DNA of 64,000 nt from Faecalibacterium prausnitzii (GCF_003287405.1 NZ_PRLD01000004.1:62001-126000), one strand, 5' to 3'; counted from the stretch's first letter, positions 8,708 through 17,147 are shown. The notes: generated by a model from the sequence alone, not told the origin. Numbers and translations: made by a program.

Positions 8708-8784
8708 CTTGCCCCGGAGCAAAAGCTTTCACCCTTTGGGGAAAGACTTCCCCCTTCCGGGGGAAGCCTTTTTTCGGAAGTCTG
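8708..8784 (+). repeat. Family I repeat, internally deleted copy, acting as terminator
   Basis: The sequence begins GCTTGCCCCGGAGCAAAAGC, nearly identical to the start of the element at 33056. It keeps two hairpins, CTTTC...GAAAG (8726-8745) and CTTCCCCC-TTCC-GGGGGAAG (8747-8766), but lacks the unit interior. The second hairpin is followed by six T (8769-8774), so it serves as a good intrinsic terminator for the glycosidase gene. Confidence 0.75.
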
Positions 8785-8798
8785 CTGTTGGAATAACC

Positions 8799-8827
8799 TT
8801 GCACATTTTGCCGCGTTTTGCTACAAT
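8799..8827 (+). promoter_or_regulatory. Promoter of the niaR-like gene
   Basis: TTGCAC (8799-8804) and TACAAT (8822-8827) with a 17-base spacer, about 45 bases ahead of the coding start. Confidence 0.7.
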
Positions 8828-8870
8828 AAGGAGAGAAAAGTTGTTTTACGGAAAGGAAGCCTGACCCCCT

Positions 8871-9389
8871 ATGAATGCAGCACAGCGCAGAGAACGCATC
8901 CTGACCCGGTTGAACAGCGCCGGTGCCCCCTTAAGCGCCAGCACGCTGGCGGCAGAGCTGGGGGTGTCGCGGCAGATCGTGGTAGGAGATGTGGCACTGC
9001 TGCGCGCCGGCGGGGCGCAGATCGATGCCACCCCCCGGGGCTACCAGCTGCACCCGGCGGAAAAGGGCTATACCGGCATTCTGGCCTGTGTGCACCGCAC
9101 GCAGGAGGAGATGCGCCGGGAGCTGTACACTGTGGTGGATCAGGGCGGCACAGTGGTGGATGTGGCGGTGGAAAACAGCCTGTACGGCGAGATCCGCGCC
9201 ACGCTGAACCTGTGCAACCGGTACGACGTGGACAACTTTATCCGTCAGGCGGCGGATGCGCCCGAGAGCCTTTTGAGCCGCATGACCGGCGGCGTGCACC
9301 TGCATACTTTGCGCTGCCCGGATAAGGACACCTTTGCCCGCATCCGCGCAGCTTTGGAGCAGCAGGGGCTTTTGTACCGCAAGGAGTAA
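8871..9389 (+). CDS. niaR: NiaR-type niacin-responsive transcriptional repressor
   Basis: 172 residues. The N-terminal winged helix (residues 5-60, SASTLAAELGVSRQIVVGDVALLR) is HTH_11. The C-terminal half is a 3H domain, named for conserved histidines; here they are in CVHRTQEE and GGVHLHTL. In Firmicutes such proteins (YrxA/NiaR) bind nicotinic acid and repress NAD salvage, synthesis or niacin-transport genes. No NAD gene is adjacent, so the target lies elsewhere or is autoregulatory. The ribosome site GGAAAGGA is rather distant from the ATG. Confidence 0.88.
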   Translation: MNAAQRRERILTRLNSAGAPLSASTLAAELGVSRQIVVGDVALLRAGGAQIDATPRGYQLHPAEKGYTGILACVHRTQEEMRRELYTVVDQGGTVVDVAVENSLYGEIRATLNLCNRYDVDNFIRQAADAPESLLSRMTGGVHLHTLRCPDKDTFARIRAALEQQGLLYRKE

Positions 9390-9400
9390 CGCTGCTCCGC

Positions 9401-9415
9401 TTATACCCAGTATAA
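9401..9415. promoter_or_regulatory. Palindrome upstream of the TetR-type gene
   Basis: TTATAC-CCA-GTATAA is a perfect 15-bp palindrome in the 96-base gap before the TetR-type gene. It is a plausible operator for autoregulation and could also hold a -10 element. Confidence 0.45.
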
Positions 9416-9485
9416 AAAGGCTTGCGGGGCTTGTCTATCCGCAAAACCGGAAAAATGTTGGAAAATCAACAAAAAAGCAAAAGAG

Positions 9486-10037
9486 GTGGGTTTTCTGGAT
9501 ATCCGCATTGAAAAGACCGAGCGCGCCATCAAACAGGCCTTTATGGAGCTGCGCCGCGAAAAGCCGGTGGAGAAGATCCGTGTCAAGGAGCTGTGCGACC
9601 GCGCCTGCATCAATAAATCCACATTTTACGCCCATTATCAGGATATCTATGCGCTGGCCAACGCCATGGAGGACGAGATGGTGCAGGCGGTGGTGGAAAG
9701 CCTGCCCCGCCTGACCGCCAGCGATGTGAGCGAGCGCACCGAGTGGCTTGCGCGGGAGATGTTCCGCGCCTTTGCCGAGCATCAAGAAGAGATCGCCGTG
9801 CTGTTCTCCGGCTCCCGGCAGGGGCTGTTCATCAACCGGGTGGAGCAGGCTATGTGCCATTACATCGCCCAGACCGACCCCACCTTTGAGACGGACGTAG
9901 TGCGCAAGGTGGTGCTGTCCTTCTGCGTGCAGGGGTGCTACTACACCTTTACCAGCTACTGCGGCCAGATGGACGAAAAGCGCCTTGTGGCGCTGCTTGC
10001 CTCCATCGCCCGCGCCGCGCAGAAGATACGGATGTAA
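9486..10037 (+). CDS. TetR/AcrR-family transcriptional regulator
   Basis: About 183 residues. The N-terminal helix-turn-helix (about 12-58: TERAIKQAFMELRREKPVEK, then CINKSTFYAHYQDIYAL) matches TetR proteins in which HTH is followed by a C-terminal TetR_C domain. The GTG at 9486 gives a frame-compatible start but falls inside the ribosome site GAGGTGG. A CTG at 9495, 5 bases after that site and giving MDIRIEKTE, has better spacing. The gene ends before a strong shared terminator. Ligand and targets are unknown. Confidence 0.85.
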   Translation: MGFLDIRIEKTERAIKQAFMELRREKPVEKIRVKELCDRACINKSTFYAHYQDIYALANAMEDEMVQAVVESLPRLTASDVSERTEWLAREMFRAFAEHQEEIAVLFSGSRQGLFINRVEQAMCHYIAQTDPTFETDVVRKVVLSFCVQGCYYTFTSYCGQMDEKRLVALLASIARAAQKIRM

Positions 10038-10054
10038 TGTAAGAAAAATAAAGA

Positions 10055-10098
10055 AAACAGAATGCCGGACAACCCGCAGGTTGTCCGGCATTCTGTTT
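10055..10098. terminator. Bidirectional terminator between convergent genes
   Basis: A perfect 20-bp stem (AAACAGAATGCC... at 10055-10074 pairing with 10079-10098) is closed by CGCA on plus, which is a C(UGCG)G tetraloop on minus. It separates the TetR-type gene and the ABC importer operon. Confidence 0.85.
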
Positions 10099-10107
10099 AA
10101 AAACTCT

Positions 10108-10872
10108 TTACAGCATCTTGGAGAGGAAGGCTTTCAGACGGGGGTGTTTGGGGTTGGTGAACAACTCCTGCGGCGGCTCATCCTCCTGAATTTTGCCACC
10201 GTCAATGAAGATGACCCGGTTGGACACCTCGCGGGCAAAGCCCATTTCGTGGGTGACCACCAGCATGGTGATGCCGGTGTGTGCCAGCTCCTTCATCAGC
10301 TCCAGCACCTCGCCCACCATCTCGGGGTCAAGGGCGCTGGTGGGCTCGTCGAACAGGATCACGTCCGGGTCCATGGCCAGCGCACGGGCAATGGCGATGC
10401 GCTGCTGCTGACCGCCGGACAGGCTCTTGGGGTAGGCGTTGGCCTTGTCAGCCAGACCTACGCGGGCCAGCAGCTCGTCTGCGCGGGCAGAGATGGCGTC
10501 CTTGTCCTTCAGCTTCAGCAGGCTGGGTGCCAGCTCAAGGTTCTTTTTCACGGTCAGGTGGGGGAACAGGTTGAAGTGCTGGAACACCATGCCCATCTTC
10601 TGGCGCACGGCATCGATGTGTGTCTCGTTTACCTCCACACCCTCAAACTTGATGGAACCGGAGGTGGGAGTCTCCAGCCGGTTCAGGCAGCGCAGAAAGG
10701 TGGACTTGCCGCAGCCGGAAGGGCCGATCAGGCACACCACATCGCCGCGGTAAATATCAAGGTCGATGCCTTTCAGCACATCCAGCGTGGGGTCGGCCTT
10801 TTTTGCGCCGCGCTTCTTTACGCCGCCATAGGTCTTGGTCAGGCCGCGTACTTCCAAAATCTTATCGGTCAC
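10108..10872 (-). CDS. Polar amino-acid ABC transporter ATP-binding protein
   Basis: About 254 residues when started at GTG 10872, which has GGAGG 10 bases upstream; the ATG at 10893 has no such site. Walker [11 protein letters not shown]-loop FQHFNLFPH, signature LSGGQQQR, Walker [13 protein letters not shown] and H-loop THEMGF are all present, as in GlnQ/HisP. It overlaps the end of the permease gene by 11 bases, so the two are translationally coupled. It powers uptake by the binding protein and permease upstream. Confidence 0.93.
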   Translation of the reverse strand: MTDKILEVRGLTKTYGGVKKRGAKKADPTLDVLKGIDLDIYRGDVVCLIGPSGCGKSTFLRCLNRLETPTSGSIKFEGVEVNETHIDAVRQKMGMVFQHFNLFPHLTVKKNLELAPSLLKLKDKDAISARADELLARVGLADKANAYPKSLSGGQQQRIAIARALAMDPDVILFDEPTSALDPEMVGEVLELMKELAHTGITMLVVTHEMGFAREVSNRVIFIDGGKIQEDEPPQELFTNPKHPRLKAFLSKML

Positions 10873-11626
10873 TTTGTGCCAGCCTCCTCTCAAACTTGCT
10901 CAGCAGCCATGTAAACAGCATAACAAGGATCAGGTAGATCAGTGCAACGCCCAGCAGGGGGAACATGGCTTCATAGGTACGGTTCATAATGCCCTGTGCA
11001 GCATACAGCAGCTCCTTGCCGCCGATGGTGGTGATCAGGGAAGTATCCTTGAGCAGGACGATGAACTCGTTGCCCAGTGCAGGCAGCACCGCACGGATGG
11101 CCTGCGGGATGATGATGACCACCATGGTGGTCATGTAGTTCAGGCCAAGGCTGCGCCCGGCCTCCATCTGGCCGGGGTCCACAGCCATCAGGCCGCCGCG
11201 GATGATCTCGGATACATACGCGCCGGAGTTGATGCCCAAGGTCAGTGCACCAACCATAGTAAAGTTGCGGCTGTTGGAAAAAATGACCATGCTCATGATC
11301 AGCAGCTGCACCATCATGGGCGTGCCGCGGATGATGGTGGTGTACAGCTGACACACCGCGTTAAAAAAGCCCAGCACCGCGTTTTTGTGGCCGGGTCGCT
11401 GCTGGTCGTGGGTCACGCGCACCAGTGCCACCACGCTGCCCAGCACCACGCCCAGCGCCAGCGCCAGTGCGGTGACCAGCAGGGTGGTGCCCACACCGTT
11501 GATGTACTGCATCCAGCGGTCCTTCAGCAGAAAGGCCTGATAAAACTTAAAAAAGAAATCCTGTCCAAAGCTTAGCTTTGTGCCGCTGTTGAGCAGCTCT
11601 TTGAGCAGTTCGTATTGCGCAGCCAT
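10862..11626 (-). CDS. Polar amino-acid ABC transporter permease
   Basis: 254 residues with about five membrane helices and the HEAT/His-Glu-Gln-Arg-opine permease signature. The EAA loop is around '[20 protein letters not shown]'. AGGATGTGA supplies the ribosome site before ATG 11626. A single permease gene suggests a homodimeric channel. It lies between the binding protein gene, from which a terminator separates it, and the ATPase gene, which it overlaps. Confidence 0.92.
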   Translation of the reverse strand: MAAQYELLKELLNSGTKLSFGQDFFFKFYQAFLLKDRWMQYINGVGTTLLVTALALALGVVLGSVVALVRVTHDQQRPGHKNAVLGFFNAVCQLYTTIIRGTPMMVQLLIMSMVIFSNSRNFTMVGALTLGINSGAYVSEIIRGGLMAVDPGQMEAGRSLGLNYMTTMVVIIIPQAIRAVLPALGNEFIVLLKDTSLITTIGGKELLYAAQGIMNRTYEAMFPLLGVALIYLILVMLFTWLLSKFERRLAQSDR

Positions 11627-11674
11627 TCACATCCTCGCTTTCTGTTTGTCAATAAATTGTAACCACTTTTTTCT

Positions 11675-11706
11675 AAAAAAAGAGGTGCCCCGGAGCGGGG
11701 CGCCTC
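11675..11706 (-). terminator. Intra-operon terminator after the binding-protein gene
   Basis: Minus-strand stem GAGGCGCCCCG (11696-11706) / CGGGGCACCTC (11682-11692), one G-T pair, loop CTC, then seven T (11675-11681). It lies between the binding-protein and permease genes and would lower permease/ATPase expression relative to the binding protein. Confidence 0.85.
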
Positions 11707-11738
11707 CTTGGGTACGGGAATGGTACAGGGCACGCAGC

Positions 11739-12575
11739 TTAGTTTGCGTTGATGTACTTGTCCACGATGGCCTGCAGAGTGCCGTCAGCCTTCAGCTCCT
11801 CCAGAGCCTTGTTGACAGCGTCCTCCAGAGCAGAACCCTTTGCCATGCCGATGGCGTAATCCTCCTCGGCGTAGCTGGTATCCAGCACCTTCAGGCCGGG
11901 GTTGGCAGCCACGAACTCCTGTGCGGGAGCGTTGTCGATGACCACAGCGTCCACCTGACCATTGTTCAGGGCCTGCACAGCGGTCAGACCGTCGTCGTAA
12001 GCAACCACGTTCTCATCGCCGAAGTCATCGGAGCAGTAGATGTAGCCGGTGGTGCCGCGCTGGGTACCAATCGTCTTGCCGGCCAGATCATCGGGAGAAG
12101 CAATATCGGAATCGTTGGGCACGATGATGGACTGGATGCCGGTGGCGTAGCTGTCGGAGAAGTCCATCACAGCCTTGCGCTCGTCGGTCACGGTAACGCC
12201 TGCCATCACGATGTCGGCCTTGCCCTGCTGCACGCTGAGCAGTGCGGCGTCAAAGTCCATGTCATCGATCTGCAGCTCCAGACCCAGCTTCTCAGCAATG
12301 GCCTTGGCGGTGTCCACGTCGATGCCCTCGAACTCGCCGGCATCGGTGGTCATCTCGTACGGAGGGAAGGCGGCGTTGGTAGCCATGGTCAGCTTGCCGG
12401 CTTCCACGGTGGTCAGCTCAGCAGCAGCGGCAGAAGAAGCAGCCTCGGAGGAAGCAGCAGAGCTTGCCACAGAAGAAGCAGCAGAGCTTGCGGAACCACC
12501 GCAGGCGGTCAGAGCCAGAGCAGCAACGGAAACAGCAGCGGCAGCCATGAAGCTGCGGCGAGAGATCTTTTTCAT
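11739..12575 (-). CDS. Polar amino-acid ABC transporter substrate-binding lipoprotein
   Basis: 278 residues from ATG 12575 (GAGGAG 9 bases upstream; an in-frame TTG at 12581 is too close). The signal combines a twin-arginine motif (SRRSFMAAAA) and a lipobox (ALTACGG), followed by a Ser/Ala linker. The SBP_bac_3 fold is evident: LTMATNAAFPPYEMT, GIDVDTAKAIAEKLG, DIVMAGVTVTDERK, GTQRGTTG. Family 3 proteins bind polar or sulfur amino acids; the ligand cannot be read from sequence. It is the first gene of the operon and has a strong promoter. Confidence 0.93.
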   Translation of the reverse strand: MKKISRRSFMAAAAVSVAALALTACGGSASSAASSVASSAASSEAASSAAAAELTTVEAGKLTMATNAAFPPYEMTTDAGEFEGIDVDTAKAIAEKLGLELQIDDMDFDAALLSVQQGKADIVMAGVTVTDERKAVMDFSDSYATGIQSIIVPNDSDIASPDDLAGKTIGTQRGTTGYIYCSDDFGDENVVAYDDGLTAVQALNNGQVDAVVIDNAPAQEFVAANPGLKVLDTSYAEEDYAIGMAKGSALEDAVNKALEELKADGTLQAIVDKYINAN

Positions 12576-12658
12576 ATTCAAACACTCCTCAATCTATGCA
12601 ATATAGTTTGCTTTGCCCCGATGGGATGCGATTCATCGCGCTTTCGGGGAACGCACTT

Positions 12659-12687
12659 AGTATAGTTTGTACAAAACAAAAAGTCAA
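12659..12687 (-). promoter_or_regulatory. Promoter of the amino-acid importer operon
   Basis: Minus-strand TTGACT (12682-12687), 17-base spacer, TATACT (12659-12664). About 35 bases upstream lies a dyad TTGCA-N8-TGCAA (12724-12741) that could bind a regulator. Confidence 0.8.
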
Positions 12688-12783
12688 TACTTGTGCATAA
12701 TAATCCGTGAAATTGAAACGATTTTGCAAACATTTATGCAATAACGGAGAAAATGTATGAATATATGCGGTATAAACCGGCTT

Positions 12784-13359
12784 TTACAGGCTTCTTGCAA
12801 TCTCCTCCGCGCTGCGCTTAGGTACGCAGTAGTCGCGGTTTTCATCCAGATAGTACTTTACGCCGGTCTGCTCGGTCATGGGGACGATGCCGGCTTTGTG
12901 GGTGGGGTAGCCGAAGGCCACCATAAAGGCCAGCTTCTGCGGCTCCTCAATGCCCAGCAGCGCGGTCAGGGCGGGCTTATTGATCGCGCCCATGATGCAG
13001 CTGCCCACGCCTTTGTCCCATGCGGCAAGGGTCATGTTTGCCAGCGCAATGCCGGTGTCGGTGGCAAGGTCGCCGGGGATGGCGGTATCCTGCACCACCG
13101 CTGCATAAAAGGTGGGCAGCTCGTCTGCCTTGGGCGTGCCCTGCTCCGGCGGCAGATAGCCAGCCCATTTGACCAGCGGCTGTACCTTGGCCACCATCTC
13201 CGGGCTTTGCACCAGCACCAGACGCACCGCTTGCCGGTTTGCCCCGCAGGAGGACAGCCGCACGGCCTGTACGATATCGTCCACCACATCCTGCGGCACG
13301 GCCTTTTGTACAAACCGGCGGTAGGTGCGGCGGGTAGTCAGAAGTTCCATTGCGTTCAT
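12784..13359 (-). CDS. Nitroreductase-family flavoprotein
   Basis: 191 residues from ATG 13359, which follows AAAGGAG. The nitroreductase fold is shown by the N-terminal MELLTTRRTYRRF, the SSCGANRQ FMN-binding segment, TGIALANMTLAAWDKG, then MGAINKP and the C-terminal basic motif. These enzymes use FMN and NAD(P)H to reduce nitro compounds, quinones or flavins. It lies 41 bases after the exporter subunits and may share their transcript. Its substrate is unknown. Confidence 0.88.
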   Translation of the reverse strand: MNAMELLTTRRTYRRFVQKAVPQDVVDDIVQAVRLSSCGANRQAVRLVLVQSPEMVAKVQPLVKWAGYLPPEQGTPKADELPTFYAAVVQDTAIPGDLATDTGIALANMTLAAWDKGVGSCIMGAINKPALTALLGIEEPQKLAFMVAFGYPTHKAGIVPMTEQTGVKYYLDENRDYCVPKRSAEEIARSL

Positions 13360-13400
13360 AGAGATCACTCCTTTATATAGATAGCTTGGAAAGCGACAGA

Positions 13401-13853
13401 TTATTTCCGCTTTTTCGGCAGCGGCACGCACAGCACCAGACTGATGCCGATGGCCAGCGCCACCGCAATTTTAAAGGTGCTGATGCCCTTGGCAAGGGCA
13501 AGGGCGTTTTCGTTCTGGATGAAATAGTAGGCGGTGTAGTAAATGCCCGCGCCCGGCACCAGCGGGAAAATGCCGGTCAGCAAAAACACCGTGACCGGCG
13601 TTTTTTGGGTAATGGCAAACACGCGGGTAAGGATGGTAAGCGGAATGACCGCCAGCAGGGAGGCCGTGGCGGCGTCTGCGCCCAGCAGGGTCAGCAGTTC
13701 GTACCACAGCCAGCCCACAGCGCCCACCAGTGCGCAGTAAGGCAGGCAGCGCCGGGGGCACGCAAACAGAATGGCAAAACTCAGCGTGCCCGCCGCGGCC
13801 AGAAAAAACTGCGCGGTCAGCTCACTGATCTGTACAGCTGTAAGGGATATCAT
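13401..13853 (-). CDS. ThrE-type threonine/serine exporter, C-terminal subunit
   Basis: 150 residues with five hydrophobic helices (ThrE_2/DUF3815 type), ending in a basic PLPKKRK. The start ATG 13853 overlaps the stop of the partner gene in an ATGA arrangement, so the two halves are translated together. In Corynebacterium ThrE the two halves are one protein; split forms like this are common in Firmicutes. It probably exports threonine or serine, or a related small metabolite. Confidence 0.82.
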   Translation of the reverse strand: MISLTAVQISELTAQFFLAAAGTLSFAILFACPRRCLPYCALVGAVGWLWYELLTLLGADAATASLLAVIPLTILTRVFAITQKTPVTVFLLTGIFPLVPGAGIYYTAYYFIQNENALALAKGISTFKIAVALAIGISLVLCVPLPKKRK

Positions 13854-14641
13854 ACCACGACCACCCCCGTAAATACTGTGTACAGCCGCAGCACAAGACC
13901 GGTGCCTATGGCAATGCTGGCGGCAATGAGCAAAGCGTCGATCATGCGGATGGTGCCGGAAAGGTAGTCGCCCTGCACAAAGTCCCGGATGCCCATGGTA
14001 AAGGCGATGCCCGGAGTCAGGATCATCAATGTACCGATGATGGCGTGGCTGGCAGAAGTGTGCAGCAGATTGCATAGCAGGATGCACACCAGCGTGATCA
14101 GCGCGGCGGTGCTGATCTTCTGGAAGCCGCCGGGCACTTCATGCCGCCCGCACCACAGCAGATACCAGCTGGCCACCAGTCCCGCCCCGGCAGCTGCCAG
14201 TGCACTGCGCAGGTTGCCGCCGAACATCATGGCAAAGCAGAACGCCCCGCACAGCCCGGACAGCAGCTGCACATGGTCTTTGGGGAAGGGCAGCTGCCGC
14301 GCCAGCACCAGACGGCTCTCGGCCTCATCCAAGGTCATCCCGGTCTGGGCAATCTGGCGGGAAAGCTCGTTCACCGCCGCTACCCGCCCCAGATGGGTGG
14401 TGCGCACCGGTACGTTGCGCACTTCGCTGATCTCGGCAGTGCCGGCGCTGGCAAAAATGCCGTTGGTCAGCACATAAACGTGAAATTCCCGCAGGTGGAA
14501 GCTGCGCGCCATGATCTCCATGGTCTGCTCCACCCGGAACACCTCCGCGCCGTTTTCCAGCAGGGTCTGCCCTGCGGCCATGATAAAATCCATAATGCGG
14601 CGGCGCAGCTCTTCATCGGGAAAAGGGTCTCTGCTGTTCAT
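13850..14641 (-). CDS. ThrE-type threonine/serine exporter, N-terminal subunit
   Basis: 263 residues from ATG 14641, preceded by AGGAGA. The first 100 residues form a soluble region (FIMAAGQTLLENGAEVFRVE is the DUF1212 hallmark), followed by about five membrane helices with GTLMILTPGIAFTMGIRDF. The partner subunit overlaps by 4 bases. The ORF extends upstream but lacks any ribosome site there. It marks the end of the minus-strand block; the Met T-box lies divergently. Confidence 0.85.
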   Translation of the reverse strand: MNSRDPFPDEELRRRIMDFIMAAGQTLLENGAEVFRVEQTMEIMARSFHLREFHVYVLTNGIFASAGTAEISEVRNVPVRTTHLGRVAAVNELSRQIAQTGMTLDEAESRLVLARQLPFPKDHVQLLSGLCGAFCFAMMFGGNLRSALAAAGAGLVASWYLLWCGRHEVPGGFQKISTAALITLVCILLCNLLHTSASHAIIGTLMILTPGIAFTMGIRDFVQGDYLSGTIRMIDALLIAASIAIGTGLVLRLYTVFTGVVVV

Positions 14642-14773
14642 TGCCTGCTCTCCTTGCAAAAGATGATACCCTATTTTATCATGTGCACCAGCCGCATACA
14701 AGGGTGTATCAAAAAAACGGGCGCGGCAAAAGGCCGGAAGCAATATTCCTACCAAAAAACTTCGTTAGGGGTG

Positions 14774-14802
14774 TTGACAAATGCCGCCGATGGGGTTATT
14801 AT
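14774..14802 (+). promoter_or_regulatory. Promoter of the methionine uptake operon
   Basis: TTGACA (14774-14779), 17-base spacer, TATTAT (14797-14802), immediately upstream of the T-box leader. Confidence 0.85.
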
Positions 14803-14807
14803 AGTGT

Positions 14808-15116
14808 CAATATCACAAAAATGGCTGTGAAGAGAAGAGTAGGCCTTCGCATTGATCCTTACCAGAGAGCCCGGGCGGTGAAAAAGGGCAGGAAACAGGA
14901 AGCTGAAAATGGTCTCGGAGCCGTGCGGACGAGGCGCAGGAGTGCTAAGCCCGCAACGGGATGCGCCCGTTACAGCGTCCGGCTGTAAGCAGTACACGCT
15001 GCCGCAGCATCGAGGCTGCACCCGTAAGGATGCAGTGAACCAAGGTGGTACCACGGAAGTATGTTCATGCCTCCGTCCTTGCAGAGCCTAAGGCTTGTAA
15101 GGACGGGGGCATTTTT
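14808..15116 (+). promoter_or_regulatory. T-box leader, methionine-specific
   Basis: A T-box transcription-attenuation leader that senses uncharged tRNA. The T-box sequence AAGGTGGTACCACGG is at 15042-15056; its TGGT (15046-15049) would pair with a tRNA 3' end carrying discriminator A, as in tRNA-Met. Stem I carries an AGAGA motif (about 14865) and a specifier loop region 'GAAAATGG' whose codon ATG (14909-14911) reads methionine. The terminator is a 14-bp stem (15067-15080 / 15099-15112) followed by TTTTT. Low charged tRNA-Met would stabilise the antiterminator and turn on metQNI, which agrees with the downstream genes. Confidence 0.95.
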
Positions 15117-15200
15117 CATGCATCCGTTCAAGGCCGCGCGCGGAAAGGTGCCGTGCGGGCCGCAGTACATAATAGAGAACAATAGAGAGGGAACAAAACT

Positions 15201-16115
15201 ATGATTACTCGTCGCGATTTTCTGAAAGTTACCGGTGTGGCAGCCGCAGCCGCTGCCCTGACTGCCTGCGGTGGTTCTTCTTCCACTGCTTCTTCCGCCG
15301 CTGCATCCGGCAGCGTGGCATCCTCTGCCGCAGCTAAGCTGGATAAGATCAAGGTGGCTGTGCCCAACGATACCACCAACGAGGCTCGTGCCCTGACCCT
15401 GCTGGAGAAGAACGGCTTCTTCAAGCTGAAGGCAGACGCAGGCCTGACCGCTACCAAGAACGACATCGAGGAGAACCCCCTGAACGTCACCGTGGACGAG
15501 GTGGAGGCCGCTCAGGTGCCCAACGTCCTGCAGGACGAGGACTACGCCGTCATCAACTCCAACTACGCCATCTCTGCCGGTCTGAACCCCATGACCGATG
15601 CACTGGCCATGGAGGACGGCTCTTCTGCTTACGTCAACATTCTGGTGTGCAAGGACGGCAATCAGGAGGAGCCCAAGATCAAGGCTCTGGCTGCTGCCCT
15701 GCAGAGCCAGAAGGTGAAGGACTTCATGGACGAGACCTACAAGGGCTCCGTGGTGTCCGTTGTGGAGAACCCCACCGACGGCTACGATTCCACTGTGGAT
15801 TATGACGCTCTGAACGGCCAGACCGTCAGCTGTGCCGCTACTCCCGCTCCCCACTGCGAGGTGCTGGAGATCTGCAAGGAGATCCTTGCCGCCAAGGGCA
15901 TCACGCTGGACATCCAGGAGTACGACGACTATGTGATCCCCAACCAGATCGTCGAGGACGGTCAGGTAGACACCAACTACTTCCAGCATCAGCCGTATCT
16001 GGACAACTTCAACGCCGAAAAGGGTACCCATCTGGTAACTGTTGCCGGCATTCACGTGGAGCCCATGGGCATCTACGGCGGCAAGCAGGACAGTCTGGCA
16101 CCCATCGAGGGATAA
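15201..16115 (+). CDS. metQ: Methionine ABC transporter substrate-binding lipoprotein
   Basis: 304 residues. The N-terminus has a twin-arginine motif (TRRDFLKVTG) and a lipobox (ALTACGG) with a Ser/Ala linker. The NLPA/MetQ fold is evident from IKVAVPNDTTNEARALTLLE, VDEVEAAQVPNVLQDEDYAV and DYVIPNQIVEDGQVDTNYFQ. MetQ proteins bind methionine with high affinity. Unusually for the family, the NLPA segments appear in a different order from textbook MetQ: the 'VPNDTTNEARAL' and 'VEAAQVP' strands precede 'EYDDYVIPN'. This looks like circular permutation and should be checked. GAGG precedes the ATG. First gene after the Met T-box. Confidence 0.9.
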   Translation: MITRRDFLKVTGVAAAAAALTACGGSSSTASSAAASGSVASSAAAKLDKIKVAVPNDTTNEARALTLLEKNGFFKLKADAGLTATKNDIEENPLNVTVDEVEAAQVPNVLQDEDYAVINSNYAISAGLNPMTDALAMEDGSSAYVNILVCKDGNQEEPKIKALAAALQSQKVKDFMDETYKGSVVSVVENPTDGYDSTVDYDALNGQTVSCAATPAPHCEVLEICKEILAAKGITLDIQEYDDYVIPNQIVEDGQVDTNYFQHQPYLDNFNAEKGTHLVTVAGIHVEPMGIYGGKQDSLAPIEG

Positions 16116-16133
16116 TCTAAAGGAGCAATTTCT

Positions 16134-17147
16134 GTGATCGAACTCAAGTACCTTTCCAAGACCTTCCAGATGAAGGATGGCGCGGTGAAAGCGCTGCAAA
16201 ACATCAACCTCACCATTCCCGATGGTGCAATCTACGGCATCATCGGTATGTCCGGTGCGGGCAAATCCACGCTGGTGCGCTGCATCAACCTGCTGGAGCG
16301 CCCCACCGGCGGCAGCGTGGTGATCGACGGCGTGGCAATGGAGACTTTGTCTCCCGTCTCGCTGCGCAAACGCCGCCGGGAGATCACCATGATCTTCCAG
16401 CAGTTCAACCTGCTCATGCAGCGCACCTGCCTGAAGAATGTCTGCTTCCCCATGGAGCTGGCAGGCGTAAAAAAGGCCGAGGCGGAAAAGCGCGCCATGG
16501 AGCTGCTGGAGATGGTGGGGCTGCCGGATAAGGCCAACGCCTACCCGGCACAGCTGTCCGGCGGTCAGAAGCAGCGCATCGCCATTGCCCGCGCACTGGC
16601 TACCAACCCCAAGGTGTTGCTGTGCGACGAGGCCACCAGTGCGCTGGACCCCAACACCACCCACTCCATCCTGACCCTGATCAAGGATATCAACCGCAAA
16701 CTGGGCATCACCGTGGTGGTTATTACCCACCAGATGAGCGTGGTGGAGGAGATCTGCGACAGCGTGGCTATTCTGGACGGCGGTGTGGTCGTGGAACAGG
16801 GCTCGGTACAGGAAATTTTTGCAAACCCCAAAACGGCAGCCGCCAAGCGTCTGGTAGCCCCCAACGGCGGCAGCGCAGCGCGGGATCTTTCCTGCTTTGC
16901 GCCGGATGACCATGTGGTGCGCGTTACCTTTAACGGTTCCTCCACTGCAAAGCCGCTGGTGGCAAGCCTTGCCGCCGAAAAGGGCATTCTAGTGTCGGTG
17001 CTCAGCGCCGATACCCGTGATCTGAGCGGCCAGTGCTACGGCTCTATGCTGCTCAAGCTGCCCGCAGAGCTTGCTGTCGCACAGCAGGCTATGGAATATA
17101 TGCGCAGCCAGTCCGGCGTAACGGTAGAGGAGGTGACCGGTATATGA
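16134..17147 (+). CDS. metN: Methionine ABC transporter ATP-binding protein
   Basis: 337 residues from GTG 16134, with AGGAG upstream. Walker A GMSGAGKST (38-46), signature LSGGQKQR, Walker B VLLCDEATSALDP, H-loop ITHQM. A C-terminal NIL domain (about 255-337), typical of MetN, binds methionine and gives feedback inhibition of transport in E. coli. The stop overlaps the metI start (ATGA). Confidence 0.96.
   Translation: MIELKYLSKTFQMKDGAVKALQNINLTIPDGAIYGIIGMSGAGKSTLVRCINLLERPTGGSVVIDGVAMETLSPVSLRKRRREITMIFQQFNLLMQRTCLKNVCFPMELAGVKKAEAEKRAMELLEMVGLPDKANAYPAQLSGGQKQRIAIARALATNPKVLLCDEATSALDPNTTHSILTLIKDINRKLGITVVVITHQMSVVEEICDSVAILDGGVVVEQGSVQEIFANPKTAAAKRLVAPNGGSAARDLSCFAPDDHVVRVTFNGSSTAKPLVASLAAEKGILVSVLSADTRDLSGQCYGSMLLKLPAELAVAQQAMEYMRSQSGVTVEEVTGI

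Noticed and set aside
14808-15116. SAM riboswitch upstream of the methionine uptake genes
   Set aside because: The leader has the T-box consensus and no SAM-I core; the T-box explains it fully.
14970-16913. A 647-codon minus-strand open frame opposite metQ and metN
   Set aside because: It is an antisense shadow of two clearly recognised genes with strong motifs; its protein has no family features and is rich in His, Leu and Gly, as GC-rich antisense frames are.
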